Of a stretch of DNA of 11,190 bases, positions 1-6,975 are shown in pieces. The stretch comes from Deltaproteobacteria bacterium (GTDB lineage Bacteria > Desulfobacterota > Desulfobulbia > Desulfobulbales > UBA5123), in the NCBI GenBank assembly GCA_021788685.1, contig JAJYKH010000062.1, positions 1 to 11,190 on the forward strand, in the 5' to 3' direction. Under the pieces are notes generated by a model, which worked only from the letters and a program-made list of their open reading frames with translations, was not told the DNA's origin and ran no database searches. The position numbers and the translations under genes are program-made. Positions within the stretch are counted from its first letter, which is position 1, and each line of letters opens with the position of its first letter.

Positions 1-36
1 GCTCCGCTTTCCAGGCTCCCGCGCGCCTTGCACTCG

Positions 37-159
37 AACGAAAATTCCATGATCTCGCAAAAACCTCCATGCTCCGGCGGGCGGGAAGGATACAACAACA
101 GAGTTGCACAGCCTGGCCGTCGGCGGAGCGGTTTTTGCGAGGCCGACAAATTCTTGAAG
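37..159. repeat. Dispersed repeat, copy 1 (inverted-terminus hairpin element)
   Basis: This segment matches 10121-10247 in blocks. Shared blocks are AACGAA at 37, the 15-mer TGATCTCGCAAAAAC at 50-64, CCGGCGGGCGGGAA at 74-87, ACAACAAC at 92-99, and a right block at 121-152 that includes TTTTGCGAG and CCGACAA. The middle (100-120) is not conserved. CTCGCAAAAAC (54-64) and GTTTTTGCGAG (131-141) form a perfect 11-bp inverted repeat. GCTCCG (71-76) and CGGAGC (124-129) can extend the stem after an internal loop. It ends about 20 nt before the start codon of the next gene, so it is probably in that gene's leader or promoter region. It could be a REP/MITE-like element or a structured RNA; the sequence alone does not decide. 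Confidence 0.75.
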
Positions 160-178
160 CCGGATCGGGAGGGACGCT

Positions 179-742
179 ATGGACAGGATGGCGGCGAAAA
201 GCTGGCGGGAGCAGCCGCGGGTGCTCAGCAGGCACCTCCGCCGGAGGAGCACCCCGAACCTGCGCCGGCGGCGGGGGATCGTGGGCCTCGCCTTCACCGC
301 CGCGGCCGGCATGGGCCTGATCGGCCTTTTCCAGATTGGCATCCTGCGCCATCTTCCCGAGCCGCCGCTGCCCGTTTTCGACGCCGACAAGGTGGACGGT
401 TCCGCGGAAGCCTATTCCCTGCTCGCCACTCCCGACGCCTTCATCGGTCTTGCCAGCTACAGCCTGACCGCGGCGCTAGCGGCCGCGGGCGGCCCCGACC
501 GGCCCGCGGACCGGCCCTGGCTGCCCCTGGCCATGGCCGGCAAAGTCATGGCGGATGCGGTCCAGGCCGCCCGGTTGAGCCGGGACCAGTGGGTCAGGCA
601 CCGGGCCTTCTGCATCTGGTGCCTGCTGGCGGCCGGGGCCACCTTCGCGGCGGTGCCCCTGGCCCTGGGCGAGGCGCGGGACGCGATCAGGGAGCTGGCC
701 GGTTCGGCCCGGGCACGAAGAAAGGAAAGTCTGATTCCCTGA
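179..742 (+). CDS. VKOR-like (vitamin K epoxide reductase family) membrane protein, probably degenerate in its loop cysteines
   Basis: This is a 187-residue protein. The basic N-terminus (Arg-rich to residue 32) is followed by a membrane segment at about 34-56, a linker rich in Pro and Asp, a second hydrophobic stretch at about 87-104, and a third containing FCIWCLL at 144-150. The Cys145-x-x-Cys148 pair at the head of a helix, and the preceding GLASY motif, resemble the redox CxxC region of bacterial VKOR proteins, which reoxidise disulfide-forming partners using quinone. These are the only two cysteines, so the loop cysteine pair that relays electrons in canonical VKORs is absent. The ATG is supported by GGGAGGG at 167-173, five bases upstream. 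It lies 95 bp before the patatin gene on the same strand. The family call is from motif and topology only. It might be a non-catalytic or differently partnered homologue. Confidence 0.6.
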   Translation: MDRMAAKSWREQPRVLSRHLRRRSTPNLRRRRGIVGLAFTAAAGMGLIGLFQIGILRHLPEPPLPVFDADKVDGSAEAYSLLATPDAFIGLASYSLTAALAAAGGPDRPADRPWLPLAMAGKVMADAVQAARLSRDQWVRHRAFCIWCLLAAGATFAAVPLALGEARDAIRELAGSARARRKESLIP

Positions 743-837
743 GCGATGCATTCCCTTGGCGGGGAGCCCAGGCGGCGCTCGCGGCCAAGGGCCGCTGGGT
801 GCCTTGATCGGTTGCTCGCAGTCGAGGAGGTCCGGCC

Positions 838-2118
838 ATGAACAAGGGCATCAGCCTGCGGCGGATCTGGCTCCTGGCCATGGTGGGCCTGACACTTGGC
901 CTGCAGGGATGCGCCCTGCCGACCCGCTTGCCCGCGGTCCCGCCCCAGCTCACCGGTCACGCCGAGATTCCGGGAATGCCTGATGTCCGCTTCGTGGCCG
1001 GGGGGGACATGACCGAATTCCGGAAAATCGCCTTCCGGGGCATCCAGCACGAGCGGGAATGGCGGGCGCAGCAAGGGGAGACCGGCCCCCTCCCTCCCGC
1101 GTTTTTTCTGGCGATCTCGGGAGGCGGCGACGATGGGGCGTTCGGGGCGGGGCTGCTCAATGGCTGGACGGCCGCGGGGACCCGGCCGGAATTCAAGCTG
1201 GTCACCGGCATCAGCACCGGCGCCCTGATCGCGCCCTTTGCCTTTCTCGGGCCGAAATACGACGCGACGCTCAGGGAAATTTTCACCACCACCTCCCCCA
1301 AGGACGTCCTGGAGCTGCGGGGAAAGCTGGCGGCCCTGTTCGACGATGCGCTCGCCGACAACCGGCCCCTCGGGCGCTCGATCCGAAAATACGTCAACGA
1401 GGGGCTGCTGCGGGAGATCGCCGCGGAGTACGCCAAGGGTCGTTTCCTGGCGATCGGCACCGTCGACCTGGATGCGCGGCGCGGCATCATCTGGGACATG
1501 GGAAGGATCGCCTCCTATGGGGGGCCGAAGGCCCTGGACCTGTTCGTCAAGATCATGGTCGCCTCCGCCGCCATCCCGGGGGCGTTCCCGCCGACGCTGA
1601 TCGATGTGGAGGCGGATGGCAAGCCTTACCAGGAGATGCACGTGGACGGCGGCACCATGTCCCAGGTGTTTGTCTATCCGGTTTCGGTCCACCTGAAAGA
1701 GGAGTCGGAGGCGGCCGGCTTTGCCCGCGAGCGGAAGCTCTATGTGATCCGCAATGCCAGGCTGGACCCGGAATGGGCGCAGGTCGAGCGCCGGACCATG
1801 AGCATCGCCCAGCGGGCGATCTCTTCCCTGATTTACAGCCAGGGCCTTGGCGACCTGTACCGGATCTACGCCACCGCCCACCGGGACGGGGTCGATTTCA
1901 ACCTGGCGTTCATTCCGCCCACTTTCAACGCCCCGCACCGGGAGGAGTTCGATACCGGGTACATGCGAAAGCTTTACGACGTCGGGTACGCCATGGCGGC
2001 AAAGGGATTCCCGTGGGTTAAGGCGCCCCCCGGGTTTCGAGGCGGTGCCGGCTGCTGGCAGCGAAACGGATCGCGGGGAGTGGAGGAGCAGAGAGTGAAG
2101 CCTCCCGCCAGAAGGTGA
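838..2118 (+). CDS. Patatin-like phospholipase lipoprotein
   Basis: This is a 426-residue predicted lipoprotein hydrolase. The signal peptide (residues 1-24) ends in a lipobox LQGC, with Cys25 as the lipidation site; Ala at +2 fits outer-membrane sorting. The patatin fold is clear. It has the oxyanion glycine loop SGGGDDGAFG (94-103), the nucleophile elbow GISTG with Ser126, and the catalytic Asp270 in a DGG motif (HVDGGT). Patatins use this Ser-Asp dyad to cleave acyl chains from phospholipids or other lipids; the real substrate is unknown. The start is well placed, with GAGGAGG at 824-830 seven bases before the ATG. The last ~35 residues after GFPWVKAPP are Arg- and Gly-rich and look poorly conserved. 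The neighbouring downstream lipoprotein, 55 bp away, may be co-transcribed. Confidence 0.9.
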   Translation: MNKGISLRRIWLLAMVGLTLGLQGCALPTRLPAVPPQLTGHAEIPGMPDVRFVAGGDMTEFRKIAFRGIQHEREWRAQQGETGPLPPAFFLAISGGGDDGAFGAGLLNGWTAAGTRPEFKLVTGISTGALIAPFAFLGPKYDATLREIFTTTSPKDVLELRGKLAALFDDALADNRPLGRSIRKYVNEGLLREIAAEYAKGRFLAIGTVDLDARRGIIWDMGRIASYGGPKALDLFVKIMVASAAIPGAFPPTLIDVEADGKPYQEMHVDGGTMSQVFVYPVSVHLKEESEAAGFARERKLYVIRNARLDPEWAQVERRTMSIAQRAISSLIYSQGLGDLYRIYATAHRDGVDFNLAFIPPTFNAPHREEFDTGYMRKLYDVGYAMAAKGFPWVKAPPGFRGGAGCWQRNGSRGVEEQRVKPPARR

Positions 2119-2173
2119 CGGGGCCTCGTGCCATGCTATCGAAGCTGCGCGCAAGCCGCGCAAGGAGGGACAC

Positions 2174-2866
2174 ATGAAAATTCTCAGGCAGATCGCGCTG
2201 TTTCTTTCGCTCGCCGCCATGGCCGTGGGCGGCGGGTGCGCCGAGACCAAGCAGGCAAAAAACGTGCAGCCGTCGGGGTTCCTGGGGGATTATTCCCTGC
2301 TGCGGCCGGGGAAGGGGGATGAAGCGCTGCTCCGCTACCGCAATCCGGCCGCGGATATCAAGAAGTACCGCAAGATCATGATCGTCCCGGTCAGGATCTT
2401 CCAGCCGAAGGGCGCGTCTGAGGCGCAAAAGGCCGACCTTCAGAAGCTGGCCGGCAACTTCAACGTCTACCTCACCCGGGAGCTGGAGAAGGACTACCAG
2501 ATCGTGCAGACCCCCGGGCCGGACACCATGAAAATCGAGTCGGCGATCACCGGGGCCGAGAAATCGGGGCGGGGGATGGACCTGGTGTCCAGCGCCCTTC
2601 CCATCGGCATGGTCCTGTCAGCGGGAAAGGACTTTGCCACGGGCAAGCCGACCGGCGTCGGCGAGATCAGCATGGAGATGCGGGTCACCGATGCGGCCAC
2701 GGGCGAGCTGCTGGGGGAGGCGGTTGACCGGCGGGTCGGCGGGAAAAACCCCTCCGGCATGTTCGACGCCTGGAACGACGCCAATCAGGCGATGCAGTAC
2801 TGGGCCAAGCAGTTGGCCTATGTCCTGTGCAGGGAGCGCGGCAGCGGCGGGTGCGTGAAGCCCTGA
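2174..2866 (+). CDS. DUF3313-family lipoprotein
   Basis: This is a 230-residue predicted lipoprotein. The signal peptide ends in a lipobox-like VGGGC with Cys22, and Ala at +2 fits outer-membrane sorting. The mature part begins with SGFLGDYSLL, followed by a region with RYRNPAADIKKYRKIMI, then a YLTRELEKDYQIV block, a GEISMEMRVTDAATGELLG block and a DRRVGGK block. This order matches DUF3313 proteins, which are secreted lipoproteins of unknown function. There are no catalytic motifs. The ATG has a strong AAGGAGGG at 2162-2169, four bases upstream. It follows the patatin lipoprotein by 55 bp on the same strand, so the two may be expressed together and act in the same envelope compartment; that link is inferred. 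Confidence 0.8.
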   Translation: MKILRQIALFLSLAAMAVGGGCAETKQAKNVQPSGFLGDYSLLRPGKGDEALLRYRNPAADIKKYRKIMIVPVRIFQPKGASEAQKADLQKLAGNFNVYLTRELEKDYQIVQTPGPDTMKIESAITGAEKSGRGMDLVSSALPIGMVLSAGKDFATGKPTGVGEISMEMRVTDAATGELLGEAVDRRVGGKNPSGMFDAWNDANQAMQYWAKQLAYVLCRERGSGGCVKP

Positions 2867-2903
2867 CCAGTGCGGCACCTCGGCTTTTTGGTCAATCGGC
2901 TTC

Positions 2904-2933
2904 TGCCCGGGCCTGCTCCCCTCGGCCGGGGCA
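2904..2933 (+). terminator. Possible terminator-like hairpin after the lipoprotein gene
   Basis: TGCCCGGGCC (2904-2913) pairs with GGCCGGGGCA (2924-2933) in nine of ten positions, with one G-G mismatch, around a 10-nt loop. It lies 38 bases after the stop of the DUF3313 gene. No T-run follows the stem, so it is not a standard Rho-independent terminator. It may be a Rho-assisted terminator, an mRNA-stabilising structure, or part of a degenerate repeat. Confidence 0.35.
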
Positions 2934-3024
2934 AGCACGCTCAAATGGGGACGAAACAATTTTTTGGTGACATGCTCCCCGAAGATTGCCACCCGCTAAA
3001 TCTCCTTTGCCCCCTTTTTTTGCG

Positions 3025-3282
3025 ATGCTGCCGATCCGGAAGCTCCTGAGCCGCATCCGCTGGGACCGGGAATTCGGCCAGGGAGAATTCGAAATCGGCT
3101 ATGAGGACCGGGTGGCCGGGGAGATCGTCAGGGTGCCGTTCCGGGAGCTGGTGCTCGATCTGGGCGTGCGGGAGAGCTTCGGGGTGCTCGATCAGGAGGG
3201 GGTGTTCCGGCGCATCCCCTTCCACCGAGTGCGGGAGGTCTACCGCAACGGGAAATGCATCTGGAAGCGGCCCGCCCGATAA
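3025..3282 (+). CDS. MJ1316/DUF504 (RNA cyclic-group end recognition) domain protein
   Basis: This is an 85-residue single-domain protein. IRKLLSRIRWD (4-14), GYEDR (25-29) and the C-terminal IPFHRVREV...GKCIWKR block (64-82, with His67, Arg68 and Trp80) are the hallmark pattern of the MJ1316/DUF504 family. That family is predicted to recognise RNA ends, such as 2',3'-cyclic phosphates, in RNA repair and processing. Its exact role is not proven. The ATG at 3025 gives the family's usual N-terminus. An in-frame TTG at 2986 would add 13 residues unlike the family. Neither start has a clear Shine-Dalgarno; the bases before 3025 are a C- then T-rich tract. No RNA ligase, kinase or nuclease is next to it. 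It is preceded by a possible terminator and followed by an AT-rich gap, so it looks monocistronic. Confidence 0.75.
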   Translation: MLPIRKLLSRIRWDREFGQGEFEIGYEDRVAGEIVRVPFRELVLDLGVRESFGVLDQEGVFRRIPFHRVREVYRNGKCIWKRPAR

Positions 3283-3808
3283 CGTCCAGGCGTTGCGTTG
3301 CAGATTCGCGACTCGCTTACTCGTTACCGTTTCCGATTCAGCCGTAGTGTTGGTGCCGGCGGTTGAACAAAATGGCATAGCTGGAGAGGGCCTTCCGCAT
3401 CCCGACGCATCGTGGCACTGGCACAGGACAAAATCCGATGTTCTCTCGCCAGTATTGTTGTCTCCATGCGAAATTTGACCGCAGTTCCCCTCACTCAAGA
3501 ATAACCAACAGATTCATCAAAGCTGAAACAAGCGATATGAGGACAGTCACGGCAGAAATAAGATTCCAATGCGAAACCGTTTCACCGGAGCGAATCGACC
3601 TAAGATAGGAGAATCCGCGACGGCGAGCATTAAGTATGAAATCAGCAGGTTGGTTGTTTGGGAACCAGGGGGGAAACGCAGGCGTGGTAAGGGAAATCGT
3701 CCAGGGAAAAAATCGAATGGGACTGATGGGAGGCTGAATGGGAAGAATGGGACGTAAATGGCTTGTTTGGGCTGCGTTGAAATAAGGGGGGGCTTTTCTA
3801 GGTCTGCC
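3283..3808. other. 526-bp intergenic region, AT-richer than its surroundings, no convincing gene
   Basis: Base composition falls clearly below that of the flanking genes, most visibly between about 3480 and 3660. I see no Shine-Dalgarno plus start for a credible protein on either strand. On the minus strand a frame ending in a TGA at 3491-3493 reads like the C-terminal part of a protein, with a hydrophobic helix (ISAVTVLISLVSALMNLLVI), but has no ATG upstream. It could be a gene remnant or chance. The 3' part holds a degenerate ATGGGA repeat. The region separates the plus-strand MJ1316 gene from the minus-strand pncB, whose 3' ends converge here. A terminator would be expected, but no hairpin followed by a T-run is evident. 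Confidence 0.5.
3717..3752. repeat. Degenerate short tandem repeat (ATGGGA units)
   Basis: Four ATGGGA units start at 3717, 3726, 3738 and 3747, i.e. spaced 9, 12 and 9 bases. Most are preceded by GA or TG. It is low-complexity intergenic sequence just downstream of the pncB stop, with no coding potential visible. Confidence 0.6.
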
Positions 3809-5161
3809 TTACGAAACCCCAGCCTCCAGCCGCTCGTCCACCTCCCGCGCCAACTTGCGCAGCTGGTCCGAGATCCGCACCTCGTAGGCCGGGGTTTCGT
3901 CGAGAGACTTGAGTGGCTGGGGCAGACTGGCCAGCTCTCGCTCGAACCGCTCCCGGATGACGGTGAGCGGGTCGGGCGGGTGGAGGCGCCGTCCTTCCCG
4001 CATCACCGGCCGGATGAGCGGCCGGCCATCCCGGAGGTCGTCCTCGACGGTCAGCACATCATACTCGGCGATCCCTCTCTCATCCTCGTAGCGGTACACC
4101 TGCTTGCGGCCGGGCCAGGTGGCCTTGCCCTCGGAGAGCTTGCGCCGGGCCAGGTCGGCGTACTCCTCCAGCTTGTAGGCGCAGTCCAAGTACGGGGCAT
4201 CCGATGAGGTGTCCATGCGGGTGCCCACCCCGAAGCCGTCGATGGGGACCCCGCCGTCGGCGAAGGCCTTGAGCCTGTGTTCGTCCAGGCTGCCGCTCGA
4301 AAAGATCTTCACCCCGGCAAGCCCGCCCCGGTCGAGAATCGCCCGCACCGCCCGGGCGTGGGCGGCCAGGTCGCCGCTGTCGAGCCGCACCCCCTGGATC
4401 TCGATCCCTTTTTCCCTCAGGCGAGGGGCCAGGGCCACCGCCTTGGCCGCGGCCCGCTCGGTATCGTAAGTGTCGATGAGCAGGACGGTGCCCCCGGGCA
4501 GCGACTCGGCGAAATGGGCGAAGGCGGTTTCCTCCTCTTCGTGGGCTTCCACGAAGGAGTGGGCCATGGTGCCGGAAAGGGGAATGCCGAACAGCTTGCC
4601 GGCGAGCACCGTGGAGGTGGCGTCGAACCCGCCCAGGTAGCTCGCCCGGGCGGCAAGCAGCCCGGCCTCGGCCCCGTGCGCCCGCCGCATCCCGAAATCG
4701 ACCAGGAGCCGGTCCGGGGCGGCCAGCCGCATGCGCGCCGCCTTGGAGGCGATCACCGTCTGGAAATGGAGCAGGTTGATGAGCCGGCTTTCCACCAGCT
4801 GGGCCTGGGGCATGGGGGCGGTCACCCGCAGGATCGGCTCGTCGGGGAAGAAGAGCGTGCCCTCGGCCATGGCGTGCACGTCGCCGGTGAAGCGGAGGTC
4901 GGCCAGCCGGTCGATGAAGTCCTTCCGGAACTGCGGCAGGCCGGCCAGCCATTCCAGCTCGTCCGGGGTGAAGCGCAGGTTCTCCAGAAACTCCATGGCC
5001 TGCTCCAGGCCCGCCGCCACGTAGAAGTTGCGCTTTGTGCGCTTGCGGATGAAGAGCTCGAAGACCGCCGTCTCCTCCATTCCGTGCTCGAAATAGCCCT
5101 GGAGCATGGTGAGCTGGTAGAGGTCGGTCAAAAGCACGGAGCTGTTCTCGTTCCGGATCAT
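3809..5161 (-). CDS. pncB: Nicotinate phosphoribosyltransferase
   Basis: This is a 450-residue cytoplasmic enzyme of NAD salvage. It joins nicotinate and phosphoribosyl pyrophosphate, with ATP use, to give nicotinate mononucleotide. The N-terminal LLTDLYQLTM (10-19) is the family signature. SGTMAHSF (196-203) carries the conserved His201 that is phosphorylated in this family, and VRLDSGD (258-264) and FGVGT are phosphoribosyl-binding elements. The length fits the family. I chose the ATG at 5161 because the family signature follows at once and GGGAGGAG (5166-5173 on the minus strand) sits just upstream. An in-frame start at 5233 would add 24 unrelated residues inside the upstream gene. Its start codon overlaps the stop of the CDF transporter as ATGA, so the two are probably translationally coupled. 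Confidence 0.92.
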   Translation of the reverse strand: MIRNENSSVLLTDLYQLTMLQGYFEHGMEETAVFELFIRKRTKRNFYVAAGLEQAMEFLENLRFTPDELEWLAGLPQFRKDFIDRLADLRFTGDVHAMAEGTLFFPDEPILRVTAPMPQAQLVESRLINLLHFQTVIASKAARMRLAAPDRLLVDFGMRRAHGAEAGLLAARASYLGGFDATSTVLAGKLFGIPLSGTMAHSFVEAHEEEETAFAHFAESLPGGTVLLIDTYDTERAAAKAVALAPRLREKGIEIQGVRLDSGDLAAHARAVRAILDRGGLAGVKIFSSGSLDEHRLKAFADGGVPIDGFGVGTRMDTSSDAPYLDCAYKLEEYADLARRKLSEGKATWPGRKQVYRYEDERGIAEYDVLTVEDDLRDGRPLIRPVMREGRRLHPPDPLTVIRERFERELASLPQPLKSLDETPAYEVRISDQLRKLAREVDERLEAGVS

Positions 5162-6147
5162 GTTTCTCCTCCCGGCCGGCAGACCGTGCCGTCGGGAGAC
5201 CGCTTGCCGCCGGGGAGCCGGCAGGCCCGGCACGCCGAGTCGATCTTGCAGATGCCGTTGCGCATGTCCTTTATCTCGTGGCTCTCCTCGATCTGCAGGG
5301 TGGCGTGCTCGATCCCGAACCGGTCCCGCAGGCCGGTGATGATCTCCCGCAGGAGCTGCTTCTGGCCGGTGAAGCCGTCGGATACCACCACGTGGGCGGA
5401 GAGGGACTCCTCCCGGCTGGTGATGGACCAGAGGTGCAGGTCGTAAAGGCAGCAGACCCCCTCATGGCCGAGGATCTCCTGCTCCACCTCCTGATAGTCG
5501 AGGTGGGGGGGCACGCCCAGGAGCAGGATGTGGACGGCGTCGCGCACCAGCCCCCAGGAGCTCCACAGGATGAGCAGGCAGATCCCCAGGCTCACCGCCG
5601 GGTCGAGCCAGGTCCAGCCGGTGGCGAGGATGATGAGGCCGGCGGCGAGCGCCCCCGCCGAGCCGAGGGAATCGGCGGCCACATGCAGGAAGGCGCCGCG
5701 GATGTTGAGGCTTTCGTCCTTGTGGGCATGGAGGAGGGCGATGGAGATCAAATTCACGATCAACCCGATGGCGGCGACCGCCACCATGCCCTTGGCCGCG
5801 ACGGCCGGCGGGGCGGCGAGCCGCTGCCCGGCCTCGCGGATGATCACCCCGACGATGGCCCACAAGGTCAGGCCGTTGACCAGGGCGGCCAGGATCTCGA
5901 AGCGGCGCAGGCCGAAGGTGTGGGTGAAGGAAGGCGGCCGCTCCGCCAGACGGAGGGCGATGAAGCTGAAGGCGAGGGCCCCGGCGTCGGTGAGCATGTG
6001 GCCGGCGTCCGAAAGAAGGGCGAGCGAGTTGGTGAGCCACCCCCCCGCCGCCTCCACCACCATGAAGCCGAGGGTGAGGGCGAAGGAGACCGCCAGCTGG
6101 CGCCCCCCGTGGGCGTGTCCGTGCGCATGATCGTGGTCGTGGGCCAT
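5158..6147 (-). CDS. Cation diffusion facilitator (CDF) family metal-efflux transporter, CzcD/ZitB-like
   Basis: This is a 329-residue inner-membrane antiporter that would export Zn2+ or a similar divalent metal in exchange for protons. The N-terminus is His-rich (HDHDHAHGHAHGG, 3-15). Six membrane segments follow. The transport-site pairs are visible as His50/Asp54 in SDAGHMLTD (TM2) and His155/Asp159 in HVAAD (TM5), a pattern of the Zn-type CDFs. The cytoplasmic C-terminal domain contains YDLHLWS. The tail adds four cysteines (300, 306, 309, 323) and is Gly/Pro-rich, possibly an extra metal-binding segment. ATG 6147 gives the usual His-rich start and has AAAGGGGAAAGAAG upstream. An in-frame ATG at 6180 lacks a Shine-Dalgarno. 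It overlaps pncB by 4 bp and lies 140 bp downstream of hyaC, with repeat sequence between. Confidence 0.92.
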   Translation of the reverse strand: MAHDHDHAHGHAHGGRQLAVSFALTLGFMVVEAAGGWLTNSLALLSDAGHMLTDAGALAFSFIALRLAERPPSFTHTFGLRRFEILAALVNGLTLWAIVGVIIREAGQRLAAPPAVAAKGMVAVAAIGLIVNLISIALLHAHKDESLNIRGAFLHVAADSLGSAGALAAGLIILATGWTWLDPAVSLGICLLILWSSWGLVRDAVHILLLGVPPHLDYQEVEQEILGHEGVCCLYDLHLWSITSREESLSAHVVVSDGFTGQKQLLREIITGLRDRFGIEHATLQIEESHEIKDMRNGICKIDSACRACRLPGGKRSPDGTVCRPGGET

Positions 6148-6195
6148 TCTTCTTTCCCCTTTGGTTCCTGATATCCCCATGATAACACCGCAGAA

Positions 6196-6234
6196 GGAGA
6201 ATGAAGAATGCAGAATGAAGAGTGAAGAATGGAA
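6196..6234. repeat. Low-complexity tandem repeat (GAATGAAGA units)
   Basis: Imperfect units of GAATGAAGAATG, CAGAATGAAG and AGTGAAGAATGG follow one another. Translated, the opposite strand gives the FILHSSF-like peptides typical of non-coding filler. It fills part of the 140-bp gap between hyaC and the CDF gene. I see no promoter within it. Confidence 0.65.
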
Positions 6235-6287
6235 GGGGGGCAGGGGGCGGTGACCGGCTGGGGACGTGCTGTCCTCCTGGGGCGTGG

Positions 6288-6947
6288 CTATGGCTCCTGG
6301 TCGTCCACCTGCACGTATTTGTCGCCGCTCACGATGCTCAGCAGATCGCCGGTCCCCTCCTCGATGTCGTCCAGGACCACCAGGTAGATGTGGATGATCA
6401 GGTAGGCCACGAAAAGCCAGGTCATGCTGTGATGGACCAGGCGGACCGGCTGGGCGCCGAACGTGGAGATCATCCAGCCGAAGGCCGCGTGCCAGGGGCC
6501 GGCCCGGTACGGCAGGGAATAGAGGGCGAACCCGGTCGCGGCCTGGATGAAGATCATGACCCCCAGGCAGAGGTAAATCAACCCCGCGAGCGGATTCAGG
6601 CCGATGTAATAAGGCCGCTTCTTCCGCAGGAAGAGGTAGTAGAGGACCATCTCCTTCAGCCCGTGCCGGCGCCTCCGGCTGGCCGGCGCCCATGACCGCC
6701 AGTGCTCGAACTCGTTGCCGATGAAGAACCAGTAGCCCCGCACCAGGAAGCCGAAGAAGAAGAAAAAGGCGGCAATGGAATGGGTGAACCGGACCCAGCC
6801 CATCAGGTAGGTCTGGTGCACGGCGGCGGCGCTGACGAACGGGTAGCCGATGTACAGGCCGGTGGGCACCAGAACGAAGAGGGCGGCCGCATGGACCCAG
6901 TGGAAAATCCGGACCGGGCCTTGCCAGACTTTCACCCGTTTCAGCAT
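6288..6947 (-). CDS. hyaC: [NiFe] hydrogenase b-type cytochrome subunit
   Basis: This is a 219-residue, four-helix integral membrane cytochrome b that anchors a group 1 uptake hydrogenase and passes its electrons to the quinone pool. Candidate haem-ligand histidines are His16 or His19 (RIFHWVHA), His56 (RFTHSIAA), His172/173 (RLVHHSMTW) and His186 (LIIHIYLV), in the family's helix-by-helix pattern. Length and the basic loop between helices 2 and 3 also fit. The ATG has GGGAGGA (6954-6960 on the minus strand) seven bases upstream. It is third in the operon after the large subunit. The 189-bp gap to hyaB is abnormally wide for this operon and is accounted for by the insertion at 6976-7134. Confidence 0.93.
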   Translation of the reverse strand: MLKRVKVWQGPVRIFHWVHAAALFVLVPTGLYIGYPFVSAAAVHQTYLMGWVRFTHSIAAFFFFFGFLVRGYWFFIGNEFEHWRSWAPASRRRRHGLKEMVLYYLFLRKKRPYYIGLNPLAGLIYLCLGVMIFIQAATGFALYSLPYRAGPWHAAFGWMISTFGAQPVRLVHHSMTWLFVAYLIIHIYLVVLDDIEEGTGDLLSIVSGDKYVQVDDQEP

Positions 6948-6975
6948 CTCCAGTCCTCCCTGGCCGGGATTACAC

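Noticed and set aside
37..159. Known cyclic-dinucleotide riboswitch (GEMM-type) as an explanation for the dispersed repeat
   Set aside because: The conserved core of that class is not recognisable in either copy, and inverted-terminus symmetry fits a repeat element at least as well.
457..2250. Long minus-strand open frame over the VKOR-like and patatin genes
   Set aside because: It is antisense to two genes with good ribosome binding sites and clear motifs, and its translation is low-complexity and Arg-rich.
3569..3757. 62-residue plus-strand open frame in the intergenic gap
   Set aside because: It has no ribosome binding site, its C-terminal third is made of the ATGGGA repeat, and the composition is unlike a protein.
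5162..5233. N-terminal extension of pncB to an in-frame start at 5233
   Set aside because: The added residues do not belong to the family, lie inside the CDF gene, and the ATG at 5161 has a strong Shine-Dalgarno.
4277..5446. Plus-strand open frame over pncB and the CDF gene
   Set aside because: It is the antisense shadow of two unmistakable enzyme/transporter genes.
6148..6693. Extension of the CDF frame upstream of the ATG at 6147
   Set aside because: The extra sequence runs through low-complexity repeats and antisense hyaC. The His-rich family N-terminus begins at 6147.
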